The notes beneath the pieces are model-generated. The model was given only the letters and a program-made list of their open reading frames with translations, was not told the origin of the DNA and searched no databases. DNA of 9,126 bases from Planctomicrobium sp. (GTDB taxonomy: Bacteria; Planctomycetota; Planctomycetia; Planctomycetales; Planctomycetaceae). Made by a program: the position numbers and the translations under genes. How positions within the stretch are numbered: the stretch's first letter is position 1; each line of letters opens with the position of its first letter. Shown in pieces: positions 1 through 6,361 of this stretch. Location of the stretch: assembly GCA_029259835.1 (NCBI GenBank), contig JAJDEL010000620.1, positions 1-9,126 on the forward strand, in the 5' to 3' direction.

Positions 1-363
1 CTGATCATCGCCTCCAGACTCATTCTTGGAATCACTGGTTTTTTCAGTCGATTCCGAATCACTGCTCACCTGGGCATCGTCTTCGTCATCGAATTCAATA
101 TCGTCCACGAAACTAGTCTCCTGTACTGATTCAGGTGATTCAACGGGTTCAGGAATATCATCTGGCTGGACTCGATCAGCCTCGACTATTCCGGCACCGA
201 ATTCGAGGTCATCGTCCTCCTGAACGACCTTCTTCTTGACGGCTTTCTTGCGAGGCTTGCTCGTCTTGGAACTCGCCGACTTGGTCGCCGTTTTCTTCTT
301 ACGAGTGGTCTTACGTTTTGGCTTACTGGAAGATTCCGCCGACGATGAACTTTTGGGAGGCAT
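1..363 (-). CDS. Partial gene (N-terminus): Lys-rich then acidic low-complexity protein
   Basis: The minus strand is open from an ATG at 361-363 to the window edge (121 codons, no stop), so the gene continues beyond the left end. Residues 1-47 are rich in Lys, Arg, Ser and Thr (18 Lys/Arg, for example RKKKTATKSASSK), resembling histone H1-like tails. Residues 48-121 are strongly acidic (28 Asp/Glu, for example DDIEFDDEDD). No folded domain is reached. No good Shine-Dalgarno precedes the ATG, but there is no in-frame ATG, GTG or TTG in the codons just upstream. Such a charged, disordered head could belong to a nucleic-acid-binding protein, or be the N-terminal extension of a larger enzyme such as a Rho-like factor, helicase or topoisomerase. 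The function is not recognisable from what is visible. A plus-strand Ser-rich frame over the same bases is its antisense shadow. Confidence 0.72.
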   Translation of the reverse strand, partial: MPPKSSSSAESSSKPKRKTTRKKKTATKSASSKTSKPRKKAVKKKVVQEDDDLEFGAGIVEADRVQPDDIPEPVESPESVQETSFVDDIEFDDEDDAQVSSDSESTEKTSDSKNESGGDDQ

Positions 364-762
364 GCAAATACCCAGATTTTGAAAAGAGAGAATGTACCGA
401 GAAACTAGCGGGAACGAACAAAACGTCCGCCGTAAAACAATTTTTGATTCTGAAGTTCGACTTTTTGAAAGACCTCAAACAAAACACTTCAAGAAGGATT
501 TGGATGAATTCATTCAGACATGAAAGTCAACGGGCATCTTGCCCACACTTTAATAGATGAGGATTCCACAACTCAGTGAGAGAACATTTGTAAGCGAAAA
601 ACATGACTTGGCAACAGACTGCCCGCCTTAGTTGCCGCGTTGATTCTTACAGTTGATTTTACCGTTTATTTTATCCGTTGTTCAATTGATTAGTTCGACT
701 GAACTGAGCCGCCCCAACGCCAACTGACAGCCAACAATGCTCACACTTCGAGAACATTACTA

Positions 763-906
763 ATGGTTGTCAACGACGATAACGACCCCGAATTGACAGA
801 AAATTTCCCCGTCACCGCTCATCAAGAGCCGCAACTTAAAAATCCCCTCCGAAAGCAAATCGTCCGAACTCACGCACGGAAAGGCAAAGGATTCCAAAGT
901 CAATGA
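763..906 (+). CDS. Possible small protein, 47 aa (doubtful)
   Basis: An ATG frame of 47 codons ends in TGA at 904-906. Its codons favour C in the third position (GAC, AAC, GTC, TTC, ATC, CCC), much like the surrounding genes. The product begins MVVNDDNDPELTENF, acidic at the start, and ends in a basic tail (RKQIVRTHARKGKG). The frame is open from 703, so it has 20 more open codons upstream without a normal start. Its ATG overlaps the TAA of an eight-codon frame at 737-763 (TAATG), and its TGA overlaps the ATG of a 34-codon frame at 903-1007 (ATGA). There is no clear Shine-Dalgarno before the ATG at 763. I do not recognise the product, and chance is a sufficient explanation for a frame this short. 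Confidence 0.2.
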   Translation: MVVNDDNDPELTENFPVTAHQEPQLKNPLRKQIVRTHARKGKGFQSQ

Positions 907-1007
907 CAGCCACGTTTTCCGTGCAATTCAACTGGAAAATTGAGGGCAACAGTTTCAATGAACTGAATGTTTTCCAGAAGAGAGAAGAGAATATTTCGAT
1001 CACGTAA
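903..1007 (+). CDS. Possible small protein, 34 aa (very doubtful)
   Basis: This 34-codon frame starts with an ATG that overlaps the TGA of the 47-codon frame (ATGA), with an AAAGG-like purine run about 14 bases upstream. The product begins MTATFSVQFNWKIEGN. After its TAA the same frame continues with a GTG at 1008 and stays open for another 44 codons to a TAA at 1140-1142. This could be a remnant of a longer coding region with one internal stop, or coincidence. I see no motif. Confidence 0.1.
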   Translation: MTATFSVQFNWKIEGNSFNELNVFQKREENISIT

Positions 1008-1222
1008 GTGACCATTCCCTTCCAGGAACAAAAACGTCTTGCTGAGTTTCGCTCTTTTCAGCAGGAACAACCCTGCCAGAACTTTCAGCCATGTAACGCC
1101 ACTGAAGCAATGACTCTGAGATCTAATGTTAGCTTAGAATAAAGTGATGTCAATTCACTCCTTCCGAGAAGTATCGGCAATCTACGGAAGATAAGTCAAG
1201 ATCGATCCTTCAGTGCGACTGC

Positions 1223-2077
1223 TCACTTTTTCTCGTCTTCAGTGCCATTAGCCTCACTCGCCTCAGACTCTTCGGCAGAAACTTGTTGAATCTTTCCCTC
1301 TTCTTCTTTTGCAGCAGCTTCCAGTTTCGCTTGCCCAATTGCTTCTGGAGTCGTAAAAATCGTGCTTTTTTTGAACGAAGCAATAGGACCATGAGACCCC
1401 TTTCGCTCAGAATCCAGATAGGGAACATCCAGACTTGACCCTGCAAATTTGACATTCCCATCGTGAATGCTCCCTCGCTGAAACGGCCCTGCCCCTAAAA
1501 CCCAGAGATCCTTGGCTGTTGAGCGACCAGTGAGCATCCCTGATTGCCAGACTCGCTCGCGGGTTTCGCGATCATACGCAAAAAAAGCGATTTTAGCCGC
1601 CGCAATTTGGTTCGACCTTTTCGCGAGTGCCAACTCGGGAATCCCAGGAACTGTAGGAGTTTGTGAAACTGCCGCAACAGCATTGACTGCATCGTTCAAC
1701 ACACTGGTGGAGGGGACTCCATAAATAACCTCGTGTGAATCGGCCCCAAGTGCCCCTATTCGACCTTCTACCACGAAATCAGCTGTTTCCTCTGTTTCCT
1801 GGAGCATTAGCCCAGCAGCGATCATCTGCTGGCGGAGCGAACTTGTTACATACTCAACGTTGACAAAGCCAACCCCTTTGTAGTTTTTCATGAACCGTGT
1901 ATCGAAGAAGACTTTTTGATGCACCAGCGGTGTAAAATCGACTCTGGCAACAGCTCCATCCACAGCGTCAGACAGAAGCAACTGTTCAGTCGCGATCGTG
2001 TTTTTCGTCGTTCCACAACCAACGCAACAGACTGTCATCATGATCAACAAGCTTAATCTGTAGACCGCGCAAGTCAT
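1223..2077 (-). CDS. Planctomycete lipoprotein, 284 aa (DUF6655-like)
   Basis: The ATG at 2075-2077 gives a short type II signal peptide: MTCAVYRLSLLIMMTV, then CVGC with the lipidated Cys at residue 21, so the mature protein is expected to be membrane-anchored outside the cytoplasm. The frame is open up to 2299, and an ATG at 2104 would add 9 residues and still give a usable signal. Neither start has a Shine-Dalgarno. The mature part has ATEQLLLSDAVD just after the lipobox, a VTSSLRQQMIAAGLML helix, ADFVVEGRIGALG near residues 99-110, a region ending in PELALAKRSNQIAAAKIAFFAYDRETRERVWQSG (described here by its ends only), and GAGPFQRGS near 195-203. The last 35 residues are an acidic, Ala/Glu-rich tail. 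From memory this pattern matches the planctomycete DUF6655 lipoproteins, whose function is unknown. The gene is divergent from the secreted-protein gene at 2328. Confidence 0.85.
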   Translation of the reverse strand: MTCAVYRLSLLIMMTVCCVGCGTTKNTIATEQLLLSDAVDGAVARVDFTPLVHQKVFFDTRFMKNYKGVGFVNVEYVTSSLRQQMIAAGLMLQETEETADFVVEGRIGALGADSHEVIYGVPSTSVLNDAVNAVAAVSQTPTVPGIPELALAKRSNQIAAAKIAFFAYDRETRERVWQSGMLTGRSTAKDLWVLGAGPFQRGSIHDGNVKFAGSSLDVPYLDSERKGSHGPIASFKKSTIFTTPEAIGQAKLEAAAKEEEGKIQQVSAEESEASEANGTEDEKK

Positions 2078-2236
2078 GCGACTGTATTGATTTGAGTGAA
2101 ACATGGGAAGAAAACATGAAGGGCAAGGCTGCCAGAAAGGAGGAGGTGGGAGCAGGACTATAACAATGTTGCCAAAAGTCAACAAAGCCCATTTTCCAGA
2201 CGGTTTTCGCCCTGCCACGTATTGTGTTTCGAAAAA

Positions 2237-2253
2237 GTCAAATTCTTTTTGAC
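2237..2253. promoter_or_regulatory. Palindrome GTCAAA-N5-TTTGAC in divergent intergenic region
   Basis: A perfect 6-bp inverted repeat with a 5-base spacer lies between the divergent lipoprotein (start 2077) and secreted-protein (start 2328) genes. Its right arm is part of TTGACA (2249-2254), a -35-like hexamer, but the expected -10 position (around 2272) reads TTAGCG, which is poor. It could be an operator serving one or both genes. This is inferred from position and symmetry only. Confidence 0.2.
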
Positions 2254-2315
2254 ATCGGTCCTCCGCACTTCTTAGCGTCAGGGTCTGCATATTTCGCAAA
2301 CTCTCTCACAAGACT

Positions 2316-2320
2316 AAGGA
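2316..2320 (+). promoter_or_regulatory. Ribosome binding site (AAGGA) for 2328 gene
   Basis: AAGGA lies seven bases before the ATG at 2328 and decides for this start, or for the adjacent in-frame ATG at 2331. The two ATGs at 2320 and 2323 are in another frame. Confidence 0.6.
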
Positions 2321-2327
2321 TGATGCC

Positions 2328-2921
2328 ATGATGGATGCGACTCGCACAACACGAAACAAACAACTTCCACGAACGGTTCTGCGGTTCGCTGCACTGGGTG
2401 TCTTAAGTGCCCTTTTGATCAGTAGTTTCGCCGATGCACAAGAACGCACTTTTGTTCCACCTTCTCCTGCGAAAGACTCGAATTCAGACAAACCTGCGGT
2501 CAACAAGCCACCACTTCCACCGGTCACAACGCAAGTGCTCAAGCCTGAAATCCCAGAAAACGCGGTCAGTCAACCACGCGTGGGAGCGAAACCTCTTTCT
2601 GGTGGCGATTGGAAAATGCAGATCACGCCACGGAAAAAAGTCGACCTCGACAGTTACGAAAAAATCTACAACGCGGTTCCATATCGTCGCTCGGAATACC
2701 TCGCAAACCCCAGCTATCGACACGACACCACGGTCGAAATTTTGTTTGGAGAGATGCGATCCACTGTCGTCCACCGGCAAGATACGCCGCAACGTGTCGT
2801 GAATCCACGCCCCAATGTCTACGAACCTCGCTTGTTCCGAGATATGGAATACTGGCGCTACCCAGGCAGATTCATTCAGTTGATCCCAGGATTCGGCCCT
2901 GTCGTCGCTCCCAGATTTTAG
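2328..2921 (+). CDS. Secreted protein of unknown function, 197 aa
   Basis: The protein opens with a Sec signal peptide: basic n-region (TRTTRNKQLPRTVLRF), hydrophobic core AALGVLSALLISSF, and a likely signal peptidase I cut after ADA at residue 37. No cysteine follows in a lipobox, so it is probably released to the periplasm or outside. Residues 43-95 are a proline-rich, low-complexity linker (VPPSPAKDSN, KPPLPPVTTQ). Residues 96-197 look folded and are rich in aromatic and basic residues, with DSYEKIYNAVPYRRSEYLAN at 108-127, then TTVEILFGEMRSTVVHR and the C-terminal LIPGFGPVVAPRF. I do not recognise a named domain. The start is supported by AAGGA seven bases upstream. The gene stands alone, divergent from the lipoprotein gene to its left, and is followed after 65 bases by a strong terminator. 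Confidence 0.85.
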   Translation: MMDATRTTRNKQLPRTVLRFAALGVLSALLISSFADAQERTFVPPSPAKDSNSDKPAVNKPPLPPVTTQVLKPEIPENAVSQPRVGAKPLSGGDWKMQITPRKKVDLDSYEKIYNAVPYRRSEYLANPSYRHDTTVEILFGEMRSTVVHRQDTPQRVVNPRPNVYEPRLFRDMEYWRYPGRFIQLIPGFGPVVAPRF

Positions 2922-2986
2922 AGAGACTCAGAGAAATCGCTCATCGAGCTGAACTCTCGCACCGATCTGATGATCGCAAGAATCTC

Positions 2987-3014
2987 AAAAAGCAGGCCCA
3001 CCGGCCTGCTTTTT
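2987..3014 (+). terminator. Strong intrinsic terminator, symmetrical (bidirectional)
   Basis: A perfect 12-bp inverted repeat, AAAAAGCAGGCC - CACC - GGCCTGCTTTTT, has a GC-rich upper stem and a T5 tract on the right. It ends the transcript of the secreted-protein gene (stop 2919-2921). The A5 tract on the left becomes T5 on the minus strand, so it can also stop the minus-strand transcript of the small lipoprotein gene, whose stop lies 107 bases to the right. Confidence 0.92.
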
Positions 3015-3120
3015 GACGTTCATGGTCACCTGAAACACGAAAATCCACACCTCCGCGTTCACGATTCCGTGAAATACAAAGATGTGGAAATTGCACCGCA
3101 ATAGGTGTATTGACTATAGG

Positions 3121-3369
3121 CTAGGGAGCCGCTTCAAGATCGGCATCAAGAACCTCACCGGTCGCCCGAAACTCTTCCAGAGCTTGACGTTGGTTAGAGA
3201 GTTGTTGTTCTGGACCAGCAGGGTAAAACTGGACATCGTCCCGCAGGTAGAACGCTGAAGGCAATGTCTGACCACCCATCTGAGTCTGACATCCACTGAG
3301 ACCACCAGAGACCAACATTCCGACTAAAACCAAGGCATGTGGTTTGGAGAAAAGCTGTTTGAAGTTCAT
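3121..3369 (-). CDS. Small planctomycete lipoprotein, 82 aa
   Basis: Starting at the ATG at 3367-3369, the product is MNFKQLFSKPHALVLVGMLV followed by the lipobox LSGC with Cys27, so a small lipid-anchored protein of about 56 mature residues is expected. The open frame runs further upstream to 3480, but that start would place 37 hydrophilic residues ahead of the signal peptide, so the internal ATG is preferred. A weak GAG lies about 8 bases before it. The mature part holds GGQTLPSAFYLRDDVQF and the charged sequence PAGPEQQLSNQRQALEEF, then an acidic end. I remember similar short lipoproteins (TLPSxxYLxDDVQ) in many planctomycete genomes, of unknown function. It has its own intergenic region and faces the terminator at 2987-3014. 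Confidence 0.8.
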   Translation of the reverse strand: MNFKQLFSKPHALVLVGMLVSGGLSGCQTQMGGQTLPSAFYLRDDVQFYPAGPEQQLSNQRQALEEFRATGEVLDADLEAAP

Positions 3370-3670
3370 ACCGATCTCGTTCGCTGGTTGAGTGATTGAC
3401 TCTATCTCTGTTATCACTTCAGGAGAAGTGAACCATTTGAATCCATGAGAAGGGTCAAATGACCGATCTCTATACTTCATCTATCGACCAGCAAAATCGA
3501 TCTCATCAGAAAAACCGGAAGAATCCGCACATTTTGACATCGATATTTCGTTCATTCTCTCCGGCAATTACTGCCGAATGACTCAGCCATCTCTGTCACT
3601 TCGACGCACCATTGATCGATTTGTCCTGAAATTTTCGCCTCTTGCCTGAAAGAACCACAGTGCAAATTCG
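3370..3670. other. Intergenic region between the small lipoprotein and the DUF1501 gene
   Basis: These 301 bases should carry the promoter of the 82-aa lipoprotein gene and the 3' end of the DUF1501 transcript. I see only a 5-bp hairpin at 3562-3576 (CGGCA-ATTAC-TGCCG) without a T tract, and a plus-strand TTGACA at 3534-3539 with no fitting -10. The minus-strand frame through 3370-3480 is the upstream extension of the lipoprotein frame and is judged untranslated. Confidence 0.5.
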
Positions 3671-5095
3671 TTAGCTGACCACTTCGTGTGCAACGCGACC
3701 GGCGACGTCAGTCAGGCGAAAACCCCGGCCCTGATACTTGAATGTCAGCTTTTCGTGATCAAGCCCGAGAAGATGCAGTAGTGTCGCATGGAAATCATTC
3801 ACGTGCATCGGGTTCTCAGCGACATGGAAGCCAATTTCGTCGGTTTTCCCATAGGTCATCCCAGCCTTTGCACCGCCGCCTGCCATCCAGACCGTGTACG
3901 CATCTTTGTGATGGTCTCGTCCGACGTTATCAGGGATTCCGGCGTTGCTTTTGCCTTGCAGCATCGGAGTGCGACCAAATTCGGCGCCCCAGACAATAAG
4001 CGTTTCATCCAGCAAACCACGCTGCTTGAGATCAGAAATCAGCGCCGCAATCGGTTGGTCTACCTGCTTGCACTTCTTCTCCATATTCGAAAACACGCTG
4101 CCGTGGTGATCCCAACCTTGATCATAGAGCTGCACAAATCGAACACCCCGTTCAACAAGCCGACGTGCCAGTAAACAGTTGTTCGCAAAGCTTGTCTTCC
4201 CAGGTTCTGTCCCATACATCTCGTGTGTCTGTTTTGACTCAGACCCAATATCCATCAGCTCCGGAACGGACGTCTGCATCCGGAACGCCATTTCGTACTG
4301 GCTGATCCGCGTCGCAATTTCAGGGTCTCCGACATCTGCCAGTTGAACCTGATTCAGTTGGTTGATCTTGTCGATAATTCGCTTCCGATCCGCGGCTTGA
4401 ATGCCTGAAGGATTCGACAAGAACAAAACCGGATCACCAGCAGTGCGAAACTCGATTCCTTGGTATTCACTCGGCAGAAAACCACTTCCCCACAGGCTAT
4501 TCCCCCCGCCTGCGACGTTTCCGGTAATCAAAACGACAAACCCAGGCAGATTTGCGTTCTCCGAACCCAGTCCGTAATTCACCCACGAACCAAACGAAGG
4601 GCGACCGAAACGGGGAAACCCCGTCTGAAAGAAAAGTTGGGCAGGTGCGTGATTAAAGTGCTCGGTGTGAAGCGATTTGATCATGCAAAGCTCGTCCGCG
4701 ACCGACGACAGGTGCGGCATCAATTCGGAAATCTCAGTTCCCGATTCACCTTGCTTTTCAAAACGAAATTTCGTTCCCAGCAGCTTGGGTTGTTCTCGAA
4801 TGAAGGCCAGTCGCAGCCCTTTCCACAAATCATCCGGCACCAACTCGCCAGTCAAACGTTGGAGTTCGGGTTTGTAATCGTAAAGGTCGAGATGAGACGG
4901 TGCACCGACCATGTGCAGGAAGATCACATTCTTCGCTTTTGCCGGAACGGAATTCGCTTTAGGGCTCGCGAACAATTCTTCATTCATCAACGAAGCAAGC
5001 GCAACCGACCCCATACCAGTTCCAGCACGCTGAAAGAGTTCACGCCGCGAAAGCGTTCTCTGCCGTTCGGCAAGTAGTTGATTAAACATCTTCAT
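3671..5095 (-). CDS. DUF1501 family Tat-exported protein, 474 aa
   Basis: This is a DUF1501 (PF07394) protein, a family distantly related to the alkaline phosphatase/sulfatase fold and abundant in planctomycetes; no reaction has been established. Near the N-terminus lies a twin-arginine signal, [20 protein letters not shown] (Arg17-Arg18), so it should leave the cytoplasm folded. Family signatures in order are [65 protein letters not shown] (HH at about 330), [10 protein letters not shown] (about 368-377), GRDHH (392-396), [17 protein letters not shown], and [14 protein letters not shown] near the end. Full length matches the family. The ATG at 5095 is chosen because GAGGA lies five bases upstream; a start at 5149 would add 18 unhelpful residues. 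Genes of this family usually sit beside a DUF1549/DUF1553 (PSCyt2/PSD1) partner. None is present here, as the upstream neighbour is a divergent transporter gene. Confidence 0.93.
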   Translation of the reverse strand: MKMFNQLLAERQRTLSRRELFQRAGTGMGSVALASLMNEELFASPKANSVPAKAKNVIFLHMVGAPSHLDLYDYKPELQRLTGELVPDDLWKGLRLAFIREQPKLLGTKFRFEKQGESGTEISELMPHLSSVADELCMIKSLHTEHFNHAPAQLFFQTGFPRFGRPSFGSWVNYGLGSENANLPGFVVLITGNVAGGGNSLWGSGFLPSEYQGIEFRTAGDPVLFLSNPSGIQAADRKRIIDKINQLNQVQLADVGDPEIATRISQYEMAFRMQTSVPELMDIGSESKQTHEMYGTEPGKTSFANNCLLARRLVERGVRFVQLYDQGWDHHGSVFSNMEKKCKQVDQPIAALISDLKQRGLLDETLIVWGAEFGRTPMLQGKSNAGIPDNVGRDHHKDAYTVWMAGGGAKAGMTYGKTDEIGFHVAENPMHVNDFHATLLHLLGLDHEKLTFKYQGRGFRLTDVAGRVAHEVVS

Positions 5096-5100
5096 CGGAT

Positions 5101-5105
5101 TCCTC
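5101..5105 (-). promoter_or_regulatory. Ribosome binding site (GAGGA) for DUF1501 gene
   Basis: On the minus strand GAGGA precedes ATG 5095 by five bases (GAGGAATCCGATG). It supports this start over the ATG at 5149. A second in-frame ATG lies at 5089. Confidence 0.5.
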
Positions 5106-5287
5106 GTCGCAGTCGCACTGGCAAAACACTTCCACGATTGTACCGACATTCGTAGCGCAATAAATAGAATCGCTCAAAATCAATTATGTAGACGACTTTA
5201 TTGTCGGTCACCCAGCTTACTACACTCCTGCTTGTTGAATTCACGTCTCGATTTGATTGAAGTGGTAAATCCAAGTTCTCGCCCACC

Positions 5288-6136
5288 ATGTCTGCTGCCA
5301 TTGAAATTTCTGTTATTCATCGATTTCGGGTGATGTGGTTCATCTTGCGGACCTGCATCAGCGAGCGGCTGATGTACCGGGCAGACTTCGCGATGGGAAC
5401 GCTGTTTCGGTTTCTTCCCATCGTGACGCAGATTTTTCTCTGGGGAGCAATTTTCGCCGTCGGAACCGACCGCGAGCAAACAACGATTGCCGGTTACACC
5501 TACCAGCAAATGATCGCATACTACCTTCTCGCAATGCTCGGGCGAGCCTTCTCAAGCATGCCTGGTTTAGCGACCGGCATCGCCCGACAAGTGCGAGACG
5601 GCTCGATCAAAAAGTTTCTCACGCAGCCGATTGATATGCTCGCGTATCTCTTCTGGCATCGCCTGGCCCACAAATTGGTTTACTACGTTGTTGCTGGTGG
5701 TCCATTTGCATTCGTCTTCTGGCTCTGCCGCAGCTACCTGCCTGAGTGGCCTGGTGGACTCGTTTTCGCAGCCTTTCTCGCTTCGCTAGTGATGGCATTC
5801 CTGATGGGCTTCCTTATCGAATCTCTGTTGGGGCTGATTTCATTCTGGTTTCTGGAAGTCAGCTCGCTGATGTTCATCTACATGATGCTCAACTATTTTC
5901 TGTCCGGTCATATGATCCCCCTCGATTTTCTTCCGCAGCAAATTCTCGATGTCATTGAATACTTCCCCTTCAAGTACCTCGCCTACGTCCCCCCTGCGAT
6001 TCTTCTGGGACGCTACACACAGCCTGAGTTAATCGAATTATTACTTATCGAAGCCCTTTGGATCGTCGCCCTCCTCACCGCCAACCGCCTTGCCTTCCGC
6101 TACGGCGTGAGAAGATACAGCGCGTTTGGTGGGTAG
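5288..6136 (+). CDS. ABC-2 type transporter permease, DUF990-like, 282 aa
   Basis: This integral membrane protein resembles the DUF990/ABC-2 family (PF06182), the membrane half of exporters that pair with a separate ATPase. It has about six hydrophobic segments: roughly 37-57, 70-85, 127-147, 157-180, 181-206 and 246-268. Family-like landmarks are [36 protein letters not shown] before the third segment, [13 protein letters not shown] (204-216), [19 protein letters not shown] (224-242) and the C-terminal RYSAFGG. Length is normal for the family. There is no clear Shine-Dalgarno before the ATG, though the TCCAAGTTC run nearby is a weak candidate. Such permeases normally occur with an ATP-binding gene and often a second permease, but neither is next to it: the left neighbour is divergent and the right one is a hydrolase 225 bases away. 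The substrate is unknown. Confidence 0.88.
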   Translation: MSAAIEISVIHRFRVMWFILRTCISERLMYRADFAMGTLFRFLPIVTQIFLWGAIFAVGTDREQTTIAGYTYQQMIAYYLLAMLGRAFSSMPGLATGIARQVRDGSIKKFLTQPIDMLAYLFWHRLAHKLVYYVVAGGPFAFVFWLCRSYLPEWPGGLVFAAFLASLVMAFLMGFLIESLLGLISFWFLEVSSLMFIYMMLNYFLSGHMIPLDFLPQQILDVIEYFPFKYLAYVPPAILLGRYTQPELIELLLIEALWIVALLTANRLAFRYGVRRYSAFGG

Positions 6137-6348
6137 AATGCGGAACCGGGTGCAATCTGCGTCTCTTTGAGAAATCTGCTGTCCCATTGCTTTGTCCGTT
6201 GAGTCTGCTCGAAAATTGAGCTTCGCCTCTCTAGTGTGAAATCTTCCATGACTTGAACGCGCCTGATTGAATACGTAGACTCCTAGTCGAGTATCCACAT
6301 TCCATGGAGCCTCTTCTGCACTCGATCAGAATAGACTTCAATTTAACC

Positions 6349-6353
6349 AAGGG
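6349..6353 (+). promoter_or_regulatory. Ribosome binding site (AAGGG) for lipidated hydrolase
   Basis: AAGGG lies eight bases before the ATG at 6362 (AAGGGCACATCTCATG), fixing that start and hence the signal peptide of the hydrolase. Confidence 0.5.
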
Positions 6354-6361
6354 CACATCTC

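Larger units (their letters stand above)
364..1222. other. Gene-poor intergenic stretch
   Basis: About 860 bases lie between the divergent-looking 5' end at 363 and the stop at 1223, with no recognisable gene. The stretch should hold the promoter of the minus-strand gene at 1-363 and the 3' end of the lipoprotein message at 1223-2077. I see a small hairpin at 532-544 (GGGCA-TCT-TGCCC), a 10-bp palindrome ATGAATTCAT at 504-513, and a 6-bp inverted repeat CTTCCG...CGGAAG near 1160-1190. None is followed by a T tract. Three tiny overlapping plus-strand frames lie at 737-1007 and are listed separately. There is no tRNA-like cloverleaf or TTCGAATC-type T-loop, and no convincing consensus promoter. 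Confidence 0.6.

Noticed and set aside
318..560. 80-codon plus-strand frame at the left side
   Set aside because: It overlaps the start of the minus-strand Lys-rich gene, has no ribosome binding site and shows no protein-like composition.
2078..2299. N-terminal extension of the 284-aa lipoprotein to 2299
   Set aside because: It would place 74 residues before the lipoprotein signal peptide, and no ribosome binding site supports it.
2609..3016. 135-codon plus-strand frame reaching into the terminator
   Set aside because: It is a shifted-frame shadow of the secreted protein at 2328-2921, with implausible Arg/His-rich content, and it ends in the terminator stem.
3534..3562. TTGACA as a plus-strand promoter
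   Set aside because: No -10-like hexamer lies 16-18 bases downstream, and the next genes are on the minus strand.
3562..3576. Hairpin CGGCA-ATTAC-TGCCG as terminator of the DUF1501 gene
   Set aside because: The stem is only 5 bp and no T tract follows on either strand.
4460..5077. 205-codon plus-strand frame
   Set aside because: It is wholly antisense to the DUF1501 gene, which has full family signatures on the other strand.
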